Source: Mesodorylaimus sp. YZB2_4 (Eukaryota; Nematoda; Enoplea; Dorylaimida; Dorylaimidae). From it: a stretch of DNA of 64,000 nt. This document shows, piece by piece, positions 56,434 to 64,000 of the stretch (the first letter of the stretch is position 1; every line of letters begins with the position of its first letter). The position numbers and the translations under genes were made by a program. The notes beneath the pieces are model-generated. The model made no database searches, was not told where the DNA came from, and worked only from the letters and a program-made list of their open reading frames with translations. The DNA lies in assembly GCA_030248295.1 (NCBI GenBank), contig JASANH010001539.1:1-64000 (forward strand). The letters are read 5' to 3'.

Positions 56434-56966
56434 AAGTATGTGCGTGAAATGCACTTTTATGGATATTTGATCCCAATTATAGTCACCTTTGCGGTGAGAT
56501 TCATGAGCACGCGTGATGCTTGATCGTTTGACATGTTCGATTAAGAACTTTAAGAAAAGTCTGCCGACTACTGCTCACCGGGTTAACTTTTGCACACATG
56601 CCATTCGTTACTTCCATAACCAGACCTCGGGTCGAATGTTTGACCAAATACCCTCGACCCTCGCCGCAGATGGATTGGAGAGATACCACAAACGAATCGG
56701 CACAGAAACATACCTACAGTCTCGTCGTAGCTCCTGTAGTAGGTCGCCAAAGAGTCCCAGAGGTGTATGATGCATCGGTTTTTTACCGTCAGACAGGACA
56801 CTGATCACGACATTCCCACTGGTGCTGGAATGTGACTGCGTGAAAAAGTGACCCACACTGGACGCTTGACCGTGACCCGCCGAACCGAGTGCACTCGCGC
56901 TGGTCGACAAGAAATCGAGGCCAATATTACTTTTTTCGTCTCTACGGCAAGGCTCTCGTCTTGAAG

Positions 56967-59459
56967 ATGCTTCGATTCGTATGCGTTCTGCTGTTTGCCT
57001 ATGCTGTAAGATTCTTCGTTGACTTCTATTGCTTTTTTGCTTGCATTGCCTCCGATTTTTTAGGCAGCCGAAGAGAATGTGACTTGCCCCAAAAATCAAG
57101 AATACGTGACCTGCGGCACTGCATGTCCATTGACTTGTGAAAACATCGACAACCCGCCCAAACTCTGCTCTTTGGCATGCGTGGGAGGATGCGCTTGCAA
57201 AGATGGTTTTGTCAAGAATAACGATTCCTGCATTAACCCAAAGGAATGCCCATCGAGTAAGTGATTACCTTTTTTCACCAGTCCTGCATGGGTGTCCATG
57301 CCCACCTGGTTGGGCGCGAACTATGTATGGATTTTGGTCATCTGGCTACCATCGACCAAGCTGGATGTGAGGCCCGAGTTCGTCAGGGTCTGAATAGCCC
57401 CTCGGGCATGGCCAGTGAGTGGGCAGAAGGGGAAAGGGTAAAAAACTGCGGACGTCATTTATGGAACGCCCTCCCCCCCCCTCCCCAGTGGGGAGTTGTG
57501 AATTCTTGCTGCCTGCATACAATCGACACTAAGCCACAGAGGAAGATATTTTGGCGGGATCCGGCCCGGGCTGGTGGGGGTCAGTGGGTTGGTCGATGCT
57601 GGGGTATAATTGCATGAGCACGGGTATACCCGCGCAGGACCTCCCGAATATTGAACTGAAACTTTTCCATTTCCAGACAATAGCACTAATCAGTGCTCCA
57701 AGGATCACGAAACGTATGGAGCCTGCGGAAGCGCTTGTCAACCGACCTGCGCCTTGCCATTTCCGCGTCTCTGTACGGCGCAATGTGTTGAAGGCTGCTT
57801 TTGCGATCTAGGATACTTGAGAGATGATCAAGGCGAGTGCGTGAACCGTTACAACTGCACTAACTGTAAGTTGGGTTTGTTATGTTTTTATTCAATTTTA
57901 TGGGAAATTGCAGATCACAGTTTTATATGTCATCTTGTCAGATGGTTCGCAGCAATGCACAGAAGCCAACGAGGTATTCGATCCTTGCGCTAGTGCCTGT
58001 CAACCATCATGCGAAGTCCCTAATCCAGAAGCTTGCACAAAAGAATGCGTGATTGGCTGCGTCTGCAAGTCAGGGTTTCTCAAAAACCACGATGGACAGT
58101 GTGTCAAGCCACAAAATTGCCCTCCTCTCGGTAAGATTTTTAAATAATTATTGATATTTTTCTTTAAATAATCCCACTTTATTTAGACTCGACCCAACAA
58201 TGCTCGAAACCTGGCGAGACCTTCAGTTCATGCGGCACTGCTTGCGAGTCAACTTGTGATGGCACCAATGAGACAAGAGGCTGCATTGACTCGTGCGTCA
58301 GTGGATGTTTCTGCCAGAAAGGTTTAGTCAGAGACAAATATGGGAATTGCGTTAATATCACGGACTGCCCGACTTCAGGTAAGCTCAGATATTGCATCGC
58401 TAAGGTACCGTACGCCCCAGCTTGAGTTAGCCCCTCGAAATTACACCTGGGGCCTCTTGAAACAATACCCATCTACTAAAATTTACAAAACCCTATCTGA
58501 GTCTTTTTACACATAGAATTTATGTGGCATGTCATCGTGGGTGTTGAATAGCTTTGCCCTGTCAGCGTTTCAGGTGAGAGCATGACTCATTAATGAGCAA
58601 TAGAAAGCAATGTGAAACTGAAATTATGGGGCTGATTTCGATAGGTACAGTGTGTCCTGGTCGGTCCAGAGAGAGTCGATTTTGGCCTTGGCCCGCGAAC
58701 TAGGGGGCTTTTTAGTTGACCCTATCTTGCCATAGACTAATCAGGGATGAATGCCGGGCAAGGGTGCGTGTTAGTAGTAGGTTACCGCCAGTTGTGCAAG
58801 GCGCATAGACAGCTTCACCAAGTTTTCAGACGGCCAGAGATGAACTCAGGGCCGACCGGTTTCCAGCTGTGCCAAGAAAACTGTGACACACGCCTTTCAT
58901 AGCTACACCACCGAGACGGCTGGTACAGTGCGTCGTACCTGTGTGGAAGAAGTATACAGTTTGCGGGTGTAGTATGAACCGTCAAACAAACGCATGGTCT
59001 CAGGTGTGCAGGCCAATCGAAGCTTTGGAGTTGTGTGCGAAGGCCGTTAGTAGCATATCCCAACCGCTCAGGGATCTAAAGGGTCCACAGGCACTGCTTT
59101 CGCCTAAATCCTGCTCTACTTTTTGCAGTAGCAAACTCCACAACCCTTCCCTCAAAATGTAACCACTCCAATGAAGAATACAATTCCTGCGGCAATGCAT
59201 GCGAAGAGATCTGCGTGCCGCCGAACGCAGAGATTCAATGCACACAACAATGCGTTGCTGGGTGCTTTTGCAAACGCGGACTCTACCGTCATTTAAATGG
59301 AAAATGCGTCCGCTTCAATCAGTGCAGCGAGTCACATCAAAAGGCGATTCCTGACGACGAATTAAGTATGTTTAAATCACATAATTATGCCTAAGCTGAT
59401 GATCTTCATGATAGTTTCTTCGTCTGATTTCAGGCAGCAATGAAAGCAACGAGGGGTAA
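56967..59459 (+). CDS. Secreted protein with five TIL (Ascaris-type inhibitor) domains
   Basis: Exons are 56967-57005, 57064-57256, 57677-57865, 57942-58130, 58187-58378, 59129-59365 and 59434-59459, giving 354 residues. The first exon encodes most of a signal peptide (MLRFVCVLLFAYA). Each of the next five exons encodes exactly one TIL domain of about 62 residues with ten Cys, in the pattern CG-x-A-C, C-x-x-x-C, GC-x-C and a final C. All internal boundaries between domains are phase 1, so the domain exons are symmetrical. The last exon is a short acidic tail. TIL domains typically inhibit serine proteases through the loop around the fifth Cys. The reactive residue varies here, so targets cannot be named. 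A roughly 750-base intron before the fifth domain carries an inverted SINE. Confidence 0.92.
58740..58925 (-). mobile_element. tRNA-derived SINE-like repeat, family 1, inverted copy
   Basis: Read on the minus strand it gives TCGGTGGTGTAGCTATGAAA and GGCGTGTGTCACAGTTT, matching 17036 onward, with a B-box-like TGAGTTCATCTC. It lies in the TIL gene intron 58379-59128. Confidence 0.55.
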
Positions 59460-59848
59460 CACGACGGGATGTCACGTCCGCCGGGAGCTATCACCTGCTA
59501 ATCACAAATCTCCACAAGAGCACCCACGAAAAAGTTTTTCCTGACTGGTGAATGCTTTTTTTCTGGCTCTGCTTTGAAAAAGGTTTCCGACAATATATAA
59601 GTACAGTAAGCTGCATGTGAATTCTTATCATTACGTTTAATAGGCGAAGATTTTCAAAAAATTTGACATATCTCTAGTACAGATTTTTTACGTTACGTGC
59701 AGTATGGGATCTTTATCAGCCAGCTCAAACCAAGGCCTGCGTTAGTTAAAGCGAAAAACCGTGGGATTTACTGCACGAAAAAAGAATCTAGTGATAACAC
59801 TGATGACTATCAAAATATTTTTCATATCAAACGTTAGGTTTCTTGGGG

Positions 59849-60667
59849 CTACTTCATTTTGCGGGAGATAATGACGAAAGCGCCAACCGCAATTCCAGCC
59901 ACAATGCTGTATTCGATCAGTTTGGTCATGACTTTGCGAGGAGGGATTTTCACGAAGTGTTTTTGTACCGGACGAACTGGAAACGACCGAGGCTCGAAGT
60001 GATGTTCAACCGGCTGTTTTTCGATGTCGACGCTGACTTGATCGAAGCTTTGGAGCACAGTCATATCGACGACGGGTTGCAACGTATCTTCTAAAGTCGG
60101 CTGAAACAGCAGTAACGCATGAAGAGAGGAGTCCTTACCATGATCTGATTGAGTCAGTGTCTGGCTACCCTGAACCATACCATGTATTTTGAGTATGAAT
60201 GGAAAGGTCCCCTTAGCTAGAAACATTAGTCTCCACGATTCCTAAATCGATAGGACGAGTCCTAGAATTACCTTGTCCAGCACGACGGTGCGATCTCCAC
60301 GAGGGTATTTCGTATCGCCGTCTCCGGCCTCTCCATCTCGTAATTCGTAGCTGCAGTTTTCACTGTGCCCGTGACCAATGTGTTCGCCTCCAGCTTTGCT
60401 TCCGTCACACCATTCGACCGCATCGCTCGTCGAACCGATTGAAGGCGACTGAAAATCGCGGTGACGATTCCGGATTCGCCAACGTGGCGAGTTTCCGCCG
60501 TCCGAAGATTCGCACATGTCCTAAAAACAGGAGAAACGCCCTGAAAATCATCAAAGTCTCCAAAATGATGCCCGAAATTTTACCATTTTACGAGTTCCAA
60601 TTGCTTTCGACGGCGAATCGCGAGGACTAAAACCGATTCCACGTTTACGGGGAGACGAAGCGGACAT
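59849..60667 (-). CDS. Likely tail-anchored protein of unknown family
   Basis: Three exons, 60584-60667, 60272-60520 and 59849-60100, all phase 0, give 194 residues. The N-terminus is basic and Ser-rich (MSASSPRKRGIGFSPRDSP) and there is no signal peptide. The middle is polar, with His/Gly/Glu (GGEHIGHGHSENC) and a WCDGS motif. The last 25 residues hold one hydrophobic helix (YSIVAGIAVGAFVII) followed by SRKMK. A single C-terminal helix with flanking Lys/Arg is the layout of tail-anchored proteins, often in the mitochondrial outer membrane, peroxisome or ER. It is convergent with the TIL gene, with stop codons 390 bases apart. I do not recognise the family. Confidence 0.6.
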
Positions 60668-63600
60668 GTTTGAAAATTCAACTTGATGGGAAATCGAAGG
60701 GAAATGCAAAAAAAATCTGTGCAAGTGTAAAAAGAAGCAGCGTATCGACCAACTGAACAGTAGGGTGCACGAACTGATGAATGAAAGCTCAAGCACTCGA
60801 CCGGCACGTGCAAAATTGTAAAGTAGACCTTTCGTGATGCGTGGATGTGTCCCAGAAGAATTTCCCAGACACGTGTACGTCAGGGTCCAGTGAACACCAT
60901 ACGTGCAGTTAATCCCCACTTGATGATGACTTGTGCGGGAAGAACATGATCAAGTCAAATATCGGACCACTTTATTGGCACAGCACCGAATACAAATTCC
61001 GCCTAGACTACATTGCGAGCATAACTACAGCATATTGCCTGTCACAACGACTTTTGTAACATAGTCACGATCTTCGAAAAGGTAAGATCATAGGGCCATT
61101 GTCCCATTTATTATTTCCCTGAGTTACATACTGTTGAGAGACTCATTCTGACTGGAACTTCTGACTGAACATGACTGAAAGGGCCGAGTTCGTTCGGAAT
61201 TAATTGATAAATGAGGGGAATTCCTGTCGAAGTGTCATTCTCTGTTTCTCATCAATCATTTCTTGGCTTGCACTAAAGGGATCGGTTGACATTAATTCGG
61301 TCTATTAAATGAGGTTTATTGTTGGAGCAATATCAGATTGCCGGATGTTTTAAGTAGATCCTCAGAAGTGATAGTTAGGACTGGCTGCGGGTCGTTGATT
61401 GTGAGTTTACTGTCCTTTCGGAGGCTGCTGTGCTAGCATGCTTTATATTTATTTATTTTACTCGGTTCTGCAACTGCAATGGTACACGGTTATGAGAGTA
61501 GAATATCCATATATGTCTAGTCTAGCACCCCTGTCAGCCAGCCAGGGAATTCGCACTTCTGACTGTAAATGCTGCAAGCGCTGATGTCCATCTGTGGCCC
61601 ATGTTTTGCATTGAGAAAGACGAGATATGTTATGTGAAGCTGTTAGCTTTCGAAAACATGGAAGTGTTTTAAAAATACGAACGAGCCACGGCCATCGGGC
61701 AGCGCCCAGTTGACCGCGTCTAGTCGGCCGTGACCACATTTGGGCCTCTCAGCTAAAAGATAGGAAGTGAGTTATATGAGTAGCCGATAATCAATGTGTG
61801 ACTCATGTTCCCTGGCCTGGACATACAGTTCTGTATCTCTTGTCGCTTGTCGTTTGCTTGATTACGAGCGTTGACTGGTAGCATGGCACACGTGTGTTTT
61901 GCGCAAAGCGAGTAGTGAAGTCCAAAAAGGTAGAAAACGGCCATTGCAAGTTTACAGCAATGAACATACACATTGATGAGGGATAGCCAGTGCTGAGGTA
62001 TGGTCGCGGGCTTGTTTGATAGCGAATTTTTAATTGCTGATCTCGTCGTGCCAAACAATGCGCGGGACCGTTTGACACAGCCCCGGTGGGGGGATACTGT
62101 CCGCGGGCATTCCGTTCAACGAAGGTGGGAAACTACACTACTCATTGAATGAACAATGACGCCCATGTACTGCACTAATGTCTGCTCTGATTTTGATAAT
62201 AAAAATCATCACTTTCTGGGAAACTTTGAGGCCAAAATAACCTGTACAGCATTGTCCCTCTCAAATTTCCCCGACAGAAAAGACTTTTCTAGTGTATATC
62301 AGGAAGGAGTCGAAAGGTATATCACCACGAAAGTGACACCAACAGATGCAGCACATAACCTCACTCCTGCATCAGATTTTTATCCCTTTATCTCCATTTA
62401 TAGTCCGAAGTCATTTAGCAAGCACTACAAGCCTTCCCTAAATTTTTTAACTCAAGTTGTGTCTAAAGAAATAAAAAAGTTTTTGGTTTTCTTTAAAAAT
62501 ACTGCAAGGAATAGAAAGCCATGAATAAATCGTCAAGAAAATCAGTTCCCAGGAAGAAACGTTCGCACAAAAACTTTCTTGCTGCAATCCCCCAGGACAG
62601 GGCACAGAAGACGAGACTTCACTTTTGTACAGAAAGGCGGATATTTCACACCTGTTCTTGGCAAAGTAGCCGCATTCAAAACCTCACGATAATATTAAAA
62701 CTGGTGGTAAATCTGAGAATGATTATTAGTCTGTGTATATTGTAAACAAGTTTCACCCAGCGCTTAAATTAGTTTCGGGGTAATACCAGATTTTGGATTG
62801 AACATGCCACCTTTTTGTCGCATCCTCTTTTGAGTTTAGATCTCGATTGCGCTGTAACATGTTTAATTCTCCATGGTTTTGTTGGCATATTTATATTTAC
62901 ATGCAATTCAGTTCATCTGTCTTTCGGGTTGAATATTCAGCAAAATACGATTTTCGACCAATAGCCCCGTCCCCTGAACTCAATCCCTCAGGTGCCAAAA
63001 TGCTTTGACGCCTTTAGCCGGGACAGATCGCATGCCGCACAATTGCACGATCCTATTTCAATAAGCTCATATATTCTTGAAAATAATCACGAATCAAAGC
63101 AGTCTCAGATTTCCCAACACTTTATCGAACTATGCGCATTGCGTGCCAAAATCCTACCTTCGCATGCCTTATTGATCAATAGACTCATTTTTATGGATGA
63201 GTCCTCTCCTCTACTGGCCTTCTATTTCCGCACAGTCCAGTTCAATATGTTTTCTTATCCATTCTGCTGTACCTACTCCATCGTTCTCTAATCCCTGCTC
63301 GAACATCTGGTCGAGTATGAGCAGGAGAAACTAGAAGTGCAATCGTAGACGAGGATTCATGAGTGGCGGGGAGCCTTGTTTTCTTTCAGCTTCCTCCTCT
63401 GCTCGTCGAAGAAGTTCCGAGTAGTTAAATTTAACCGAGCCAGTCGAGTCCGCTCCCGCGTGTGACGTAAATGAGAGTTAAATTCAACCCCTTTGACGTC
63501 ATCGGTCGTGCAGGTGGTGGTCAGACGAGCTAGAAGTAGCTTAGTTTTGATTTTCGCTCATAAAGTAAGAAGATGTTAAATAGTAAAAATGCAATTTATC

Positions 63601-64000
63601 CTGCCTCTTTCACCCCGCGCCAACTGATGTTTTGATCACAGGCACAAAGCATTTTAAATTATTCTATTCTTACTTTTTGTTTTTTTAAATGTCTAGGATC
63701 TCTTTCTGAAAGTTTAGTCCCAACAAAAACCGTTCTTTAGTAATAGTGAATTCGACAGCTCAGGTTCGGTCTCATATCGCACTGCCAAAATACAATACGA
63801 TCTCTGCTCGTCTTAGTTCAGAAGCCGGAGCAGTTTCTCGTTTTTTATTCTCCTGAGCGGTTGCCATCCTCCAAAATTGACGTTTCGTAGAAGAGCAAGG
63901 CGAACATTGTTTACAACTTTGCTTAACGACCAACCCGCCTCCACACCTGACGCCCATCGTCTTTGCCTGGCGCCCACGAAAACAGATGACCATTTATTGT
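60668..64000. other. No convincing gene to the end of the window
   Basis: The longest frames (62156-62524 and 62992-63291, both +) have no motif, signal peptide or splice support. No clear repeat was identified. The region just right of 60667 probably contains the promoter of the tail-anchored gene. Confidence 0.35.

Noticed and set aside
62156-62524. 122-residue plus-strand frame near the right end
   Set aside because: Composition is unremarkable and no motif or exon partner could be found.
1-64000. CRISPR array, prophage or bacterial operon
   Set aside because: Genes are split by spliceosomal introns and the families are animal ones; no regular direct-repeat/spacer array was seen.

Overview
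The window is nuclear DNA of an invertebrate animal. Every multi-exon gene has GT-AG introns with short T-rich acceptors, and the gene content is metazoan: Tousled-like kinase, DEG/ENaC channel, C-type-lectin-like domains, Ascaris-type TIL inhibitor domains, a DUF229 protein and rhodopsin-like GPCRs. An ecdysozoan, perhaps a nematode, fits best. This rests on family content and on acceptor-like sites just upstream of several start codons, and no species can be named from the sequence. No operon, phage, CRISPR array or intact transposase gene is visible.

Layout. At 762-2202 (+) is a five-exon gene for a small secreted protein of unknown family. At 5944-11903 (-) is a complete eleven-exon Tousled-like kinase; one catalytic-domain intron carries two copies of a hAT-type MITE whose third copy lies at 3208-3862. 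At 13550-18827 (-) is a DEG/ENaC-type channel gene whose largest intron holds a TIR element containing a tRNA-like SINE. From 18.9 to 22.2 kb are mostly mobile elements. At 22235-30791 (-) is one large gene for a four-module C-type-lectin-like protein; each module is split by a phase-0 intron at the same Trp, and the introns are packed with MITEs and other repeats.

From 31 to 51 kb the window holds a GPCR neighbourhood: two intact intronless receptors of one family (34952-35947 and 36443-37441, both -), a frame-shifted relative at 49774-50828 (+), one intact receptor of a second family (43487-44608, -), and decayed copies of it near 42.6 and 47.1-47.8 kb. At 52213-52522 (-) is a small acidic unknown. 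At 53736-56433 (+) is a DUF229 (sulfatase-like fold) membrane or secreted protein. At 56967-59459 (+) is a five-TIL-domain secreted protein with one domain per exon. At 59849-60667 (-) is a three-exon gene for a likely tail-anchored protein. The last 3 kb show nothing convincing.

The genes do not form a pathway. The common themes are surface or secreted proteins grown by domain-per-exon duplication (lectin, TIL), local receptor duplication and decay, and heavy intron colonisation by non-autonomous DNA transposons. Exon models were built by eye from splice signals and phase agreement and have no transcript support.
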